Shown here piece after piece: positions 15,730 to 23,788 of a DNA stretch of 32,254 bases. A model generated the notes under the pieces. That model made no database searches. It was not told the DNA's origin and was given only the letters and a program-made list of their open reading frames with translations. The position numbers and the translations under genes were made by a program. Origin of the DNA: Candidatus Segatella intestinihominis (GTDB lineage: Bacteria > Bacteroidota > Bacteroidia > Bacteroidales > Bacteroidaceae); contig URLG01000028.1 in NCBI GenBank assembly GCA_900548535.1, positions 1 to 32,254 on the forward strand, in the 5' to 3' direction. Within the stretch, counting starts at the first letter, position 1; each line of letters starts with the position of its first letter.

Positions 15730-16713
15730 TTAGTTTTCTTGACGTTCGTATGTATCTATCACGTTTCCATCATACTCCTCGTGGCTCACGGGGCGAATAT
15801 TCTGGGGTAGGTGAGGGGCTTTTGTTCCGTCTGATACATACTTCTGGGTGGCTATCTCGATGCGGATTTCATCCCAGAGCCCTGCATCCAGGAATGACTG
15901 ATGGGTGATGGATCCCCCCTCCACTATCAGGGATTGCACCTTATTATTATATAGATGCTCCATGATTTGCTGCAACACAGCCTCATTGCCCTGGCTGAAA
16001 TCCAAGCCTTCGAAGCATGGATGATGGCGGTCGATGACCAAGCGCATCGGGTCCTTTCCGCTCCAATGGCGCACATTCAGCTGGCTGTGATCCCTCTCGT
16101 CAGTGATTCTGCCCACCAAGATGGCATCATTCTCTGCTCTCAACTTATGGGAAAGCATCTTGGTGAATGGGGTGGAGATGGCCATTCCCTTGCCCTCATT
16201 GTCCAAGAAGCCATTGGCAGTTTGCGCCCATTTCAGGATGATGTAGGGGCGATGGTGGGTATTGTAAGTGATGAATCGCTTGTTCAGCTCCAGGCATTCC
16301 TGCTCCAGTACGCCCACTGTAACCTCGATGCCAGCCTTGCGAATCTTCTTGATGCCACGGCCTTGCACCTGGGCAAAGGGGTCCACGCAGCCACATACGC
16401 AGCGGCGCACTCCCTTCCTGATCACCAAGTCGGCGCAGGGAGGAGTCTTGCCATAATGGGAGCAGGGCTCCAGGCTCACATAGATGGTGGCTCCCGGCAA
16501 CAGATGCTCATCCCCTGGCCTTACAGAGGCAAAGGCATTCACTTCGGCATGGCCCTCGCCGCAGCGCACATGGTAGCCCTCACCAATGATTCTGCCATCT
16601 TCGCTCACGATGACGGCACCCACCATCGGGTTAGGTTTGGCATTCTGTCTGCCATTCTTCGCCAACTGCAGGCAGCGGCGCATATACATTTCGTCTATCT
16701 TATTTTGTTCCAT
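15730..16713 (-). CDS. ribD: Bifunctional riboflavin biosynthesis deaminase/reductase
   Basis: Catalyses the second and third steps of riboflavin synthesis: deamination of the pyrimidine from GTP cyclohydrolase II, then reduction of the ribosyl side chain. The deaminase domain (1-145) has the zinc site His55-Ala-Glu57 in GHAEVNAF, with Cys84 and Cys93 in EPCSHYGKTPPC. The reductase domain starts near RPYIILKWAQTANGFL and ends with a Rossmann-type segment (SLIVEGGSITHQSFLDAGLW). At 327 residues it is slightly short of typical RibD. Transcribed away from prmC, with its own promoter. Secure call. Confidence 0.96.
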   Translation of the reverse strand: MEQNKIDEMYMRRCLQLAKNGRQNAKPNPMVGAVIVSEDGRIIGEGYHVRCGEGHAEVNAFASVRPGDEHLLPGATIYVSLEPCSHYGKTPPCADLVIRKGVRRCVCGCVDPFAQVQGRGIKKIRKAGIEVTVGVLEQECLELNKRFITYNTHHRPYIILKWAQTANGFLDNEGKGMAISTPFTKMLSHKLRAENDAILVGRITDERDHSQLNVRHWSGKDPMRLVIDRHHPCFEGLDFSQGNEAVLQQIMEHLYNNKVQSLIVEGGSITHQSFLDAGLWDEIRIEIATQKYVSDGTKAPHLPQNIRPVSHEEYDGNVIDTYERQEN

Positions 16714-16735
16714 TGTTCATATCTGTTTTGTATTA

Positions 16736-16743
16736 CAAAGGTA
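16736..16743 (-). promoter_or_regulatory. Putative ribD -7 box
   Basis: TACCTTTG on the minus strand, 22 bp before the ribD ATG. The nearest TTTG lies 22 bp upstream, slightly outside the usual spacing. No FMN riboswitch-like structure fits in the very short leader. Confidence 0.6.
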
Positions 16744-16814
16744 ATAAAATATCTCCAAATGGGAGCAAAAACTCAAATAAATGTCACTCGAAAAGGTAAA
16801 ATAGCTGATATTTT

Positions 16815-16964
16815 GATATCTACATCAAGATTACATACGCTGAGGGAGAAGCTAAGCTGGTATATGATGACCCAACCACTGGCATCGAGGCTGCTCAGCA
16901 GGATGGCAAGGTTGTGATCTATAACCTTAATGGTATGAAGGTGCAAGCGAAAATATGCAGATGA
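16815..16964 (+). pseudogene. Remnant of a T9SS-exported protein C-terminus
   Basis: A 49-codon frame with no start reads DIYIKITYAEGEAKLVYDDP, then TTGIEAAQQDGKVVIYNLNG, then MKVQAKICR-stop. The part GIEAAQ..VVIYNLNGMKV is the usual Prevotella T9SS type A sorting domain. It lacks the final G-V/I-Y-I-x-N-G-K block and all of the passenger domain. An in-frame TGA lies 3 codons upstream of the listed start. It is therefore a leftover of a lost surface-protein gene, in the 350-bp gap between ribD and prmC. Confidence 0.65.
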
Positions 16965-16983
16965 TTCGTTTGCACCTTTTTTT
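16940..16983 (+). terminator. Terminator overlapping the T9SS remnant
   Basis: GGTGCAAGCGAA (16940-16951) pairs with TTCGTTTGCACC (16965-16976; one G-T pair), followed by seven T residues. The 5' arm lies in the remnant's reading frame, so the deletion that removed the domain's end seems to have joined it to a terminator. Confidence 0.75.
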
Positions 16984-17021
16984 CGTTATTTATCAAACTT
17001 TTCCACCTTTTTATATTAAGT

Positions 17022-17045
17022 TTTCAAGAAAAAAGTGTACCTTTG
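17022..17045 (+). promoter_or_regulatory. Promoter of the prmC operon
   Basis: -7 box TACCTTTG at 17038-17045 with TTTC at 17022. All 24 nt are identical to the block at 11250-11273. The prmC ATG follows 18 bp after the box, giving a very short leader. Confidence 0.75.
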
Positions 17046-17063
17046 TCCACAAATCAATAGTAG

Positions 17064-17957
17064 ATGAAAACGTATCAAGAACTTTGGCAATCACTCACCC
17101 CGCTATATGATGCTGGCGAAGCGCAAGCTATCGTCCGCACGGTGCTTGATGTGAAATATGGTATGACGCTGACCGACATCATCTGTGGAAAAGTTAACGA
17201 GCTGTCCACAGATGAGGGGGGAAAGCTAGAGGCTATCATCGGAAGACTGCAACATGCCGAACCTGTACAATACATCCTAGGGGAAGCAGATTTTGCAGGC
17301 AGAACCTTCCATGTGGAGCCTGGCGTACTCATCCCTCGCCCCGAAACTGCCGAACTCTGCCAATGGATAGAGGCAGATAGCAAGGGCAAAGCAGCAGACA
17401 ATGCCAACCCGGAGATGGCTCAAAGAAAGCAGATTCTAGACATCTGTACGGGTTCGGGATGCATCGCCATCACCCTGGCGCTAGATGTTCCGAATGCAGA
17501 AGTAGAGGGCTGGGACATTTCGGTAGATGCCCTGCGCATAGCTCAGGAGAATGCTAAGGCATTGGAAACCAAGAATGTAAGCATCAAGTATCGAGATGCC
17601 TTGCAGCTGATGGGAGATGCCGAGAAGGAGCAAGGCAAGTGGAATGTCATCGTGAGCAATCCGCCCTACATCTGCGATAAGGAAAAACAGGACATGGCTA
17701 AGAATGTACTTGATTATGAGCCAGATATAGCTCTCTTCGTGCCCGATGCCGACCCCTTGCGCTTCTATCGAGCCATCGCCCAGTATGCAGCTCTTGCCCT
17801 GAAGCCCGGTGGACGTCTTTATTTCGAGATCAATCCTATTTATGAAGAGGAAATGCGACTGATGCTCAGCGAGTTTAGCTACGCTAAGATAGAGACCAAG
17901 GTGGATGCTTTTGGCAAGAAGAGAATGATGAAATGCTTAAAAATGGAAAAGGAGTAA
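17064..17957 (+). CDS. prmC: Release factor glutamine N5-methyltransferase
   Basis: Methylates the GGQ glutamine of peptide-chain release factors. The N-terminal helical substrate-binding part is followed by PRPETAE at 91-97, the SAM-binding DICTGSGCIAI at 126-136 and the catalytic NPPY at 199-202. At 297 residues it has the typical length. It opens the run prmC-recX-comF, with one base between its stop and the recX start. Secure call. Confidence 0.96.
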   Translation: MKTYQELWQSLTPLYDAGEAQAIVRTVLDVKYGMTLTDIICGKVNELSTDEGGKLEAIIGRLQHAEPVQYILGEADFAGRTFHVEPGVLIPRPETAELCQWIEADSKGKAADNANPEMAQRKQILDICTGSGCIAITLALDVPNAEVEGWDISVDALRIAQENAKALETKNVSIKYRDALQLMGDAEKEQGKWNVIVSNPPYICDKEKQDMAKNVLDYEPDIALFVPDADPLRFYRAIAQYAALALKPGGRLYFEINPIYEEEMRLMLSEFSYAKIETKVDAFGKKRMMKCLKMEKE

Positions 17958-17958
17958 A

Positions 17959-18483
17959 ATGATGGAATATGAAAGTTACAATAAGCCCAAGAGGGTTAAA
18001 CGACCCATGACTGAGCAGCAAGCACTCTTGAAGCTCACCACCCTCTGCACCCAGTCGGAACATTGCTCGCAAGAGATGATGGACAAGATGAAGAAGTGGG
18101 AGCTCTCGGAGGATGCCATCGCTAGAAACATGGAGTTCTTGACACAGAAGAAATTCATTGATGATGAGCGGTTTGCCCGTTTCTTTATCAATGACAAGAT
18201 AAAATACAATAAGTGGGGACGCCGAAAAGTGGAGCAAGCTCTGTGGATGAAACGCATCCCCAAGGATATTTCCGATCCTATCTTTGATGAGATAGAGGAC
18301 GACCTCTACATGGAGACACTCTTGCCGCTGTTGAAGAATAAGTATAAGACCATCAAGGCTAAGAACGACTATGAGCGCTCGATGAAGCTTATTCGTTTTG
18401 CCATGGGCAGGGGATATAGCATCGACTTGATTCGCAAGTGCATCGACCAGCTGGGTATGGACGATGACTTTGATATGGAATAA
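17959..18483 (+). CDS. recX: Regulatory protein RecX
   Basis: 174 residues, the family's usual size, and almost all helical, built from the three-helix RecX repeats. KKFIDDERFARFFINDKIKYN with WGRRKVEQAL just after is the RecX core signature, and a second copy-like block (YSIDLIRKCIDQLGM) closes the protein. RecX modulates RecA filaments. recA is not in this window. The start (MMEYES) is one base after prmC, which implies coupled translation. Its C-terminus is Asp-rich. Confidence 0.9.
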   Translation: MMEYESYNKPKRVKRPMTEQQALLKLTTLCTQSEHCSQEMMDKMKKWELSEDAIARNMEFLTQKKFIDDERFARFFINDKIKYNKWGRRKVEQALWMKRIPKDISDPIFDEIEDDLYMETLLPLLKNKYKTIKAKNDYERSMKLIRFAMGRGYSIDLIRKCIDQLGMDDDFDME

Positions 18484-18490
18484 AAGGTAT

Positions 18491-19198
18491 ATGAAGTGGT
18501 TGGGTAAGAGCTTGTTGCAAAGGCTTTTAGACATGGCAATCCCTGAAAAGTGCGCTGTTTGTGGTGCTCGCTTGCGGGGTAGCGAGGAGCATATTTGTGT
18601 TTCTTGCCTCTCAGCCCTGCCCTTTACTGATACTTGGAAAAATCCTGCCGAAAATGATATGGCAAAGATGTTTTGGCATCAGATGCCGGTAGAGCGGAGT
18701 TGTGCGCTGTTTTATTACAAGAGTCATACTCCTTCCTCCCATGCCATCTATAGTCTTAAGTACAATGGGCAGCCCGATATGGGGCGATTTCTGGGCAGAC
18801 TGCTTGGTAAGTATGCCCAACAAGTGGATTTCTTTGAGGGAATAGATGCCATCATTCCTATTCCTCTAGCCAAGAGGAGAATAGAGGAACGTGGTTATAA
18901 CCAGTGTGTTATGATAGCTGAAGGGCTAAGTGAGGTGTGCCATCTCCCCATCTTGCAAGATGCCGTGGAGCGAGTATCTTTTCTGGAAAGTCAGACGCAT
19001 AAGAATCGTTGGCAGCGTCGAGAGAATGTGGAGCAAGTGTTCCGGCTTACGGGCAAGGCTGACTTGCAGGGCAAGCATCTGCTCATCGTGGACGATGTTT
19101 GCACCACTGGAGCTACTATTTTGGCTTGTTGTGAGGAGCTGATGAAGGCAGAAAACGTAAAATTTAGCGTGCTTACTGTAGGATTAACAGAGAGTTAA
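18491..19198 (+). CDS. comF: ComF family phosphoribosyltransferase-like protein
   Basis: 235 residues from the ATG at 18491, which has AAAAGG just upstream. An in-frame start at 18464 would overlap recX and add nine unlikely residues. The N-terminus has a four-Cys zinc ribbon (C21, C24, C36, C39). The C-terminal half holds the PRPP-binding loop LLIVDDVCTTGAT, preceded by IPIPLAKRRIEERGYNQ. ComF proteins act in DNA uptake in competent bacteria, but in Bacteroidota the role is not established. It is the third gene of the prmC operon. Confidence 0.9.
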   Translation: MKWLGKSLLQRLLDMAIPEKCAVCGARLRGSEEHICVSCLSALPFTDTWKNPAENDMAKMFWHQMPVERSCALFYYKSHTPSSHAIYSLKYNGQPDMGRFLGRLLGKYAQQVDFFEGIDAIIPIPLAKRRIEERGYNQCVMIAEGLSEVCHLPILQDAVERVSFLESQTHKNRWQRRENVEQVFRLTGKADLQGKHLLIVDDVCTTGATILACCEELMKAENVKFSVLTVGLTES

Positions 19199-19242
19199 AA
19201 CAATTTAACCCTCAATAGTACCTTAATCTGCAAAAAGAATTG

Positions 19243-19250
19243 TACCTTTG
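19243..19250 (+). promoter_or_regulatory. pyrE -7 box
   Basis: TACCTTTG, 27 bp before the pyrE ATG. No clear -33 TTTG. Confidence 0.65.
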
Positions 19251-19277
19251 CAAATAAAATAACATTTTAATCCTTAT

Positions 19278-19916
19278 ATGATTATGGACAAACTAAAGAA
19301 AGAATTTGCATCTAAGTTGTTGAAAGTTAAGGCTATCAAGTTGCAGCCTAACGATCCATTTACATGGGCTTCTGGTTGGAAGTCACCATTCTATTGCGAT
19401 AATCGCAAGACACTCTCCTTCCCAGAGCTCCGCAACTATGTGAAGTTGGAGTTGGTACACGCTGTCTTGGAGCAGTTCCCAGAGGCTGATGCTGTGGCTG
19501 GTGTTGCCACTGGAGCCATCGCACAGGGAGCATTGGTTGCCGACGAATTGAACTTGCCTTTCGTTTATGTTCGTTCAAAACCAAAGGATCATGGTATGCA
19601 AAACCTCATCGAGGGTCAGCTCGATCCTAAGGCTAAGGTGGTAGTGGTAGAGGACTTGATTTCTACTGGTGGTAGCTCACTCAAGGCTGTGGAGGCTCTT
19701 CGCCAAAATGGCAATGAGGTTATCGGTATGGTGGCTAGCTATACATACGGTTTCCCTATCGCCGAGAAGGCTTTTGCCGATGCTAACGTGAAGCTCGTTA
19801 CCCTGACCGACTATGAGCACGTAGTGGAAGAGGCTCTGGAGACTGGCTATATTGCTCAGAGCGATGTAGAGTTGCTTCACGAGTGGCGCAAGGACCCAGC
19901 TAACTGGAAGAAGTAA
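19278..19916 (+). CDS. pyrE: Orotate phosphoribosyltransferase
   Basis: Joins orotate to PRPP to give orotidine monophosphate, the fifth step of pyrimidine synthesis. The PRPP-binding loop VVVVEDLISTGGSS (121-134) has the paired acidic residues. The dimer loop with YVRSKPKDHGMQNLIEG and the N-terminal FTWASGWKSPFYCDNR are typical of the family. 212 residues is normal. The second ATG (19284, MDKLKKEF) is an equally good start. It shares a likely transcript with the SRPBCC and argH genes. Confidence 0.97.
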   Translation: MIMDKLKKEFASKLLKVKAIKLQPNDPFTWASGWKSPFYCDNRKTLSFPELRNYVKLELVHAVLEQFPEADAVAGVATGAIAQGALVADELNLPFVYVRSKPKDHGMQNLIEGQLDPKAKVVVVEDLISTGGSSLKAVEALRQNGNEVIGMVASYTYGFPIAEKAFADANVKLVTLTDYEHVVEEALETGYIAQSDVELLHEWRKDPANWKK

Positions 19917-19941
19917 TACCCATTTATCCGACTATAAATAG

Positions 19942-20403
19942 ATGAGTACAAGTACATTTGAAAGTAATATCAAGCAGATTCCTCACAAGCAGGAATCTGT
20001 TTTCAATACTTTGAGCGATCTCAACAATCTGCAGATGCTCAAGGACAGATATGAGCAGGTAAAAGACCAAATCCCTGAGGATAAGCGCAAGGAGATGGAG
20101 AAGATCAAGGATCTGAAGTTTGATTCTGACAGCATCTCTATCTCTGCTCCTATGGTGGGTGAGGTCAAGATGCGCATCATCGACCGTGAGTTCCCTAAGA
20201 CAATCAAGTTTGAGACCGAGAACAGCCCTATCCCATTCAATTTCTGGATACAGCTGCTCCCTACAGGAGAATTCTCATGCAAGATGAAGCTTACCATCAA
20301 GGCTGAGCTCAATATGTTTATCAAGGGTATGGTGAAGAAACCTTTGCAGGAAGGCATCGAAAAGGTGGCTGATGCTTTGGCGATGGTGCCATATCAGGAC
20401 TAG
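19942..20403 (+). CDS. SRPBCC family protein
   Basis: 153 residues with the START/Bet v1-like pattern: an N-terminal strand and helix (IPHKQESVFNTLSDLNNL), a beta-rich core (SDSISISAPMVGEVKMRIID, KTIKFETEN) and a long C-terminal helix (KKPLQEGIEKVADALAM). The helix-grip fold binds hydrophobic ligands; no ligand is known here. It lies between pyrE and argH, an order I recall as conserved in Bacteroidota, perhaps hinting at a metabolic role. Cytoplasmic. Confidence 0.85.
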   Translation: MSTSTFESNIKQIPHKQESVFNTLSDLNNLQMLKDRYEQVKDQIPEDKRKEMEKIKDLKFDSDSISISAPMVGEVKMRIIDREFPKTIKFETENSPIPFNFWIQLLPTGEFSCKMKLTIKAELNMFIKGMVKKPLQEGIEKVADALAMVPYQD

Positions 20404-20436
20404 AATTAATTAAGATTTAATAATTAAGAATTAATA

Positions 20437-21774
20437 ATGGCACATAAACTTTGGGAAAAGAACTTTGAAGTAAACAAGGAAATCGAGCGCTTCACCGTGG
20501 GACGTGATCGTGAATTGGATCTCTATCTTGCCAAGTATGATGTATTGGGCAGTATGGCTCATATCACTATGCTCCAGAGCATAGGGCTCTTGGAGAAAGA
20601 TGAGTTGACTCAACTCCTTGCCGAACTCAAGAATATCTATGCCATCGCCGATAAGGGCGAGTTTGTTATCGAGGAGGGTGTAGAGGATGTACATTCCCAA
20701 GTAGAACTGATGCTCACCCAGAAGTTGGGTGATATGGGCAAGAAAATCCACTCGGGTCGTTCTCGCAATGACCAGGTTTTGGTAGACCTCAAGCTCTTTA
20801 CTCGCCATGAGTTGAAGGAGATAGTGGACGCAGTGAAGATTCTCTTCGATGAGTTGATACAGAAGAGCAATCTGTATAAGAATGTATTGATGCCTGGTTA
20901 TACGCATCTTCAGGTGGCTATGCCTTCATCATTTGGCTTGTGGTTTGGTGCTTATGCAGAGAGCCTTGCCGATGATATGCTTTTTCTCCAGGCTGCTTAT
21001 CGCATGACCAATCGCAACCCTCTGGGTAGTGCGGCTGGCTATGGTAGCTCATTCCCTCTGAATCGCTCCATGACTACCGAGCTTCTGGGCTTTGACAGCA
21101 TGGACTATAATGTGGTTTATGCACAGATGGGACGTGGCAAGATGGAGCGTAATGTGGCATTCGCTATGGCTACCGTGGCTGGTACATTGGCAAAGATGGC
21201 TTTCGATGCCTGCATGTTCAACTGCCAGAACTTCGGTTTTGTGAAGTTGCCTAAGGAGTGTACCACTGGTTCCAGCATCATGCCTCACAAGAAGAACCCT
21301 GACGTATTCGAGTTGATTCGCGCCAAGAGCAATAAGCTCCAGAGCCTGCCACAGCAGGTTATGCTCATCATGAACAACTTGCCAGTGGGCTATTTCCGTG
21401 ACCTTCAGATTATCAAGGAAGTATTTCTTCCAGCCTTTGATGAGTTGAAAGACTGCCTTCAGATGGCGGCTTACATCATCAATAAGATGGAGGTCAATGA
21501 GCATATCCTCGATGACTCTCGTTACGATCCTATGTTCTCTGTAGAGGAAGTGAACCAGCTTGCGGCTAACGGAATGCCATTCCGCGATGCTTACAAGAAG
21601 GTGGGCTTGGAGATTGAGGCAGGCGAATTTAAGCCTAATAAGGATATTCATCATACCCACGAAGGAAGTATTGGCAATCTCTGCAATGACCAGATTCAGG
21701 CATTGATGGAGAAAACTCTCTCCGAGTTCCACTTTGAGCGCATGGAGAATGCTGAGAAGAATCTCTTGAAGTAA
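20437..21774 (+). CDS. argH: Argininosuccinate lyase
   Basis: Last step of arginine synthesis: splits argininosuccinate into arginine and fumarate. Conserved blocks are SGRSRNDQ at 106-113, GYTHLQ at 154-159 (catalytic His157) and the superfamily signature GSSIMPHKKNP at 278-288 with the catalytic Ser. At 445 residues it is near the usual length. The leader is A/T-only, typical of the phylum. Other arg genes are not in the window. Confidence 0.97.
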   Translation: MAHKLWEKNFEVNKEIERFTVGRDRELDLYLAKYDVLGSMAHITMLQSIGLLEKDELTQLLAELKNIYAIADKGEFVIEEGVEDVHSQVELMLTQKLGDMGKKIHSGRSRNDQVLVDLKLFTRHELKEIVDAVKILFDELIQKSNLYKNVLMPGYTHLQVAMPSSFGLWFGAYAESLADDMLFLQAAYRMTNRNPLGSAAGYGSSFPLNRSMTTELLGFDSMDYNVVYAQMGRGKMERNVAFAMATVAGTLAKMAFDACMFNCQNFGFVKLPKECTTGSSIMPHKKNPDVFELIRAKSNKLQSLPQQVMLIMNNLPVGYFRDLQIIKEVFLPAFDELKDCLQMAAYIINKMEVNEHILDDSRYDPMFSVEEVNQLAANGMPFRDAYKKVGLEIEAGEFKPNKDIHHTHEGSIGNLCNDQIQALMEKTLSEFHFERMENAEKNLLK

Positions 21775-21824
21775 GTAAACTATTAGTATAAGGTATTCTT
21801 ATATATAATGATAGAATATATACA

Positions 21825-22445
21825 ATGAAAGATTCTTATATATATAATAAGGTGAAGAGCATGATGGTCATGATGGTGGTCATCATGCTCTTTTTCTCTT
21901 CTTGTGGTGCGGAGAATAGCATTAGTACGCAGTATCCTTGCCAGTTTATCTTCCGCACCGAGTTGCATCCTGGTACAAGTATAGAGACAGCACTCAATGG
22001 AGCTGGAGTCTATACCATGGTTAGTGCGCAGAAGAAGAATGGGGCGTGGCACATCTATTCTACCCTGAATGATGGCAAGAATCAGACGGATGATTATACG
22101 CTCTCCACGGCTAAGGAGAATTATGCCAATTATTCCTATCTGGGAGCAGGCAGTGATGCCAAGAATCCACTGAACAATGGTTTTATTCTCGGATTGTCCA
22201 ACTTCAATGGACCTGTGGCTTGGGATCGCCAGTGCCCTAATTGCATCCTTCAGTATGGTGGAACCAACTATCCTTTGGCTTGGACGGGAAATCGCCAGTA
22301 TGTTATTTGCTCCAAATGCCATCGTACTTATTCGTTGGAAAATGGCACGATAACAGAGGGCGGGCAAGGCAAGGGTGACAAGGCTCTGATGCGCTATAGA
22401 GTGTCTTATGCAGGCATCGGAAGCATACTTTCTGTAGGCAATTAG
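21825..22445 (+). CDS. Rieske-like lipoprotein with CxxC...CxxC
   Basis: 206 residues. Lipobox FFSSC puts the lipidated Cys at 27; the listed start gives a long pre-sequence, and the ATGATG at 21861 is an alternative. The C-terminal third has CPNC (137-140) and CSKC (162-165), then HRTYSLENGTITEG and a YRVSY end. The layout recalls a Bacteroidota family of Rieske-like lipoproteins (CP-x-C, then C-x-x-CG-S-x-Y/FD, then L-x-x-Y-x-V). The His ligands of a true Rieske centre are replaced by Cys, so a zinc or a non-Rieske iron site is more likely. Envelope-bound, function unknown. Confidence 0.65.
   Translation: MKDSYIYNKVKSMMVMMVVIMLFFSSCGAENSISTQYPCQFIFRTELHPGTSIETALNGAGVYTMVSAQKKNGAWHIYSTLNDGKNQTDDYTLSTAKENYANYSYLGAGSDAKNPLNNGFILGLSNFNGPVAWDRQCPNCILQYGGTNYPLAWTGNRQYVICSKCHRTYSLENGTITEGGQGKGDKALMRYRVSYAGIGSILSVGN
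21855..21895 (+). terminator. Terminator-like hairpin inside the lipoprotein 5' coding region
   Basis: AAGAGCATGATG (21855-21866) pairs perfectly with CATCATGCTCTT (21881-21892) around a 14-nt loop and runs into five T residues. It probably ends the pyrE-SRPBCC-argH transcript, yet it encodes the hydrophobic signal-peptide core of the next gene. Confidence 0.65.
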
Positions 22446-22495
22446 AGGAAAAAGGGAAGAATTTGCGCTCATTTTTATTTAAAAAATGTAAAACC

Positions 22496-22527
22496 TTTGG
22501 TGATACGAAGAAATAACTGTACCTTTG
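22496..22527 (+). promoter_or_regulatory. Promoter of the tRNA pair
   Basis: TTTG (22496-22499) and TACCTTTG (22520-22527) are 20 bp apart, a textbook Bacteroidota promoter, 13 bp before tRNA-Gly. Confidence 0.85.
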
Positions 22528-22540
22528 CACTCGCAATTCT

Positions 22541-22613
<73 letters not shown>

Positions 22614-22634
22614 CTAACTCTTAACGTTTACCAT

Positions 22635-22720
22635 GCCGCAATGGTGGAATTGGTAGACACGAGGGACTTAAAATCCCTTGGCCAGTAATGGCTGTGCGGG
22701 TTCGAGTCCCGCTCGCGGCA
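22635..22720 (+). tRNA. tRNA-Leu (anticodon TAA)
   Basis: 86 nt with the long variable arm of class II tRNAs (TTGGCCAGTAATGGCTGT). Anticodon loop CTTAAAA gives TAA, reading UUA codons. T arm GCGGGTTCGAGTCCCGC. The acceptor stem has one apparent A-C mismatch at its sixth pair. It follows tRNA-Gly by 21 nt on the same transcript. Confidence 0.93.
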
Positions 22721-22738
22721 CCCTTAAAATTTTTCAAT

Positions 22739-23746
22739 ATGAAAAAATTTGCTTATCTCCTTATATTTTTAGTTTCAGTTCTTCTTACTAGTTGTGGTAC
22801 TAGAAGTGGTTATTTTAAGCTTGAAGGCAAGTTTTTGAATATGAATCAAGGTGAGTTTTATGCATATAGTCCCGATGGAGGGTTTGAGGGTGTTGATACG
22901 ATCAAGGTAGTTGGTGGTCGTTTCACATTCGAAAAGCCTTGTAAGGACAGCTATACCATCATGATTGTTTTCCCTAACTTCTCTGAGCAGCCTATCTTTG
23001 CTGAGTCTGGCAAGTCCGTGGATATCAAGGCTGATGCTTCCCATCTCAAGGAGATGGAAGTGAAAGGCACCAAGACGAATGAGTTGATGTCTAAGTTCCG
23101 CAAGAGCGTTATCAGCGCTACGCCTCCCCAGGAGAAGCAGCAAGCAGAGGATTTTATCAAGGAGAATCCTTCTTCCGTAGTTAGTTTGTTTCTCATCAAG
23201 CGTTATTTCTTTGCCGATGTTACGCCAGATTATAAGAAAGTAAACTCTCTTTTGAGCATTTTGGATAAGGATTTGGCTAAAAACAGACTCTTTACGCTGA
23301 TGAAGAAAACTGCTGAGGTGATGGGAAAGGCTAATGTGGGCAGCGCTTTGCCTTCTTTTACAGCTTATGATGTCTATGGCAAGCTGATTTCTTACGCCGA
23401 GCTTTCTAGTGCCCCTGTGGCTGTGATTTATACTTGGGCTACCTATAATTATGATAGCCAGGATATGCAGCGAGAGTTGAAAAGAAGACAGAAAAAGTCT
23501 AACGGCAAGCTCCGTCTGATGGGTATCTGCCTGGATGCCAGTAAGTATCAGTGCAAGGATAATTTGAAACGAGATTCTATCACAAGCCCGGTGGTTTGTG
23601 AAGGAGATATGATGGACGATAAAACGATGGCTAAGTTGGGATTATCTACTTTGCCCGACGTGATTCTTCTCCAGAATGGCAAAATAGTAGCCCGTAGCAT
23701 CAATAAGCAAGAGCTTTATCGCAGGCTCGATCAGTTGCTCCGTTAG
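22739..23746 (+). CDS. DUF4369/thioredoxin-like lipoprotein without CxxC
   Basis: 335 residues from the ATG at 22739. A longer frame would begin inside tRNA-Leu and is rejected. Lipobox LLTSC gives lipidated Cys19. Residues about 24-115 (GYFKLEGKFLNMNQGEFYAY) are DUF4369-like. The second half is thioredoxin/TlpA-like (LPSFTAYDVYGKLISYAELS, VAVIYTWATYNYDSQDM, STLPDVILLQNGKIV). The redox pair expected after YTWAT is replaced by YNYDS, so it cannot act as a disulfide reductase at that site. Probably in the outer or inner membrane facing the periplasm. Starts 18 nt after tRNA-Leu, possibly by read-through from the tRNA promoter. Confidence 0.85.
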   Translation: MKKFAYLLIFLVSVLLTSCGTRSGYFKLEGKFLNMNQGEFYAYSPDGGFEGVDTIKVVGGRFTFEKPCKDSYTIMIVFPNFSEQPIFAESGKSVDIKADASHLKEMEVKGTKTNELMSKFRKSVISATPPQEKQQAEDFIKENPSSVVSLFLIKRYFFADVTPDYKKVNSLLSILDKDLAKNRLFTLMKKTAEVMGKANVGSALPSFTAYDVYGKLISYAELSSAPVAVIYTWATYNYDSQDMQRELKRRQKKSNGKLRLMGICLDASKYQCKDNLKRDSITSPVVCEGDMMDDKTMAKLGLSTLPDVILLQNGKIVARSINKQELYRRLDQLLR

Positions 23747-23788
23747 ATGTAGCGAGCTTTTCAATAACCTAATTAATACTGAGAGCTT

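Noticed and set aside
18464..18490. ATG inside recX as comF start
   Set aside because: The ATG at 18491 has a ribosome-binding-like AAAAGG and gives a normal ComF N-terminus.
22688..22738. Upstream extension of the DUF4369 lipoprotein frame
   Set aside because: It begins inside tRNA-Leu and adds residues before a clear lipoprotein signal peptide that starts at 22739.
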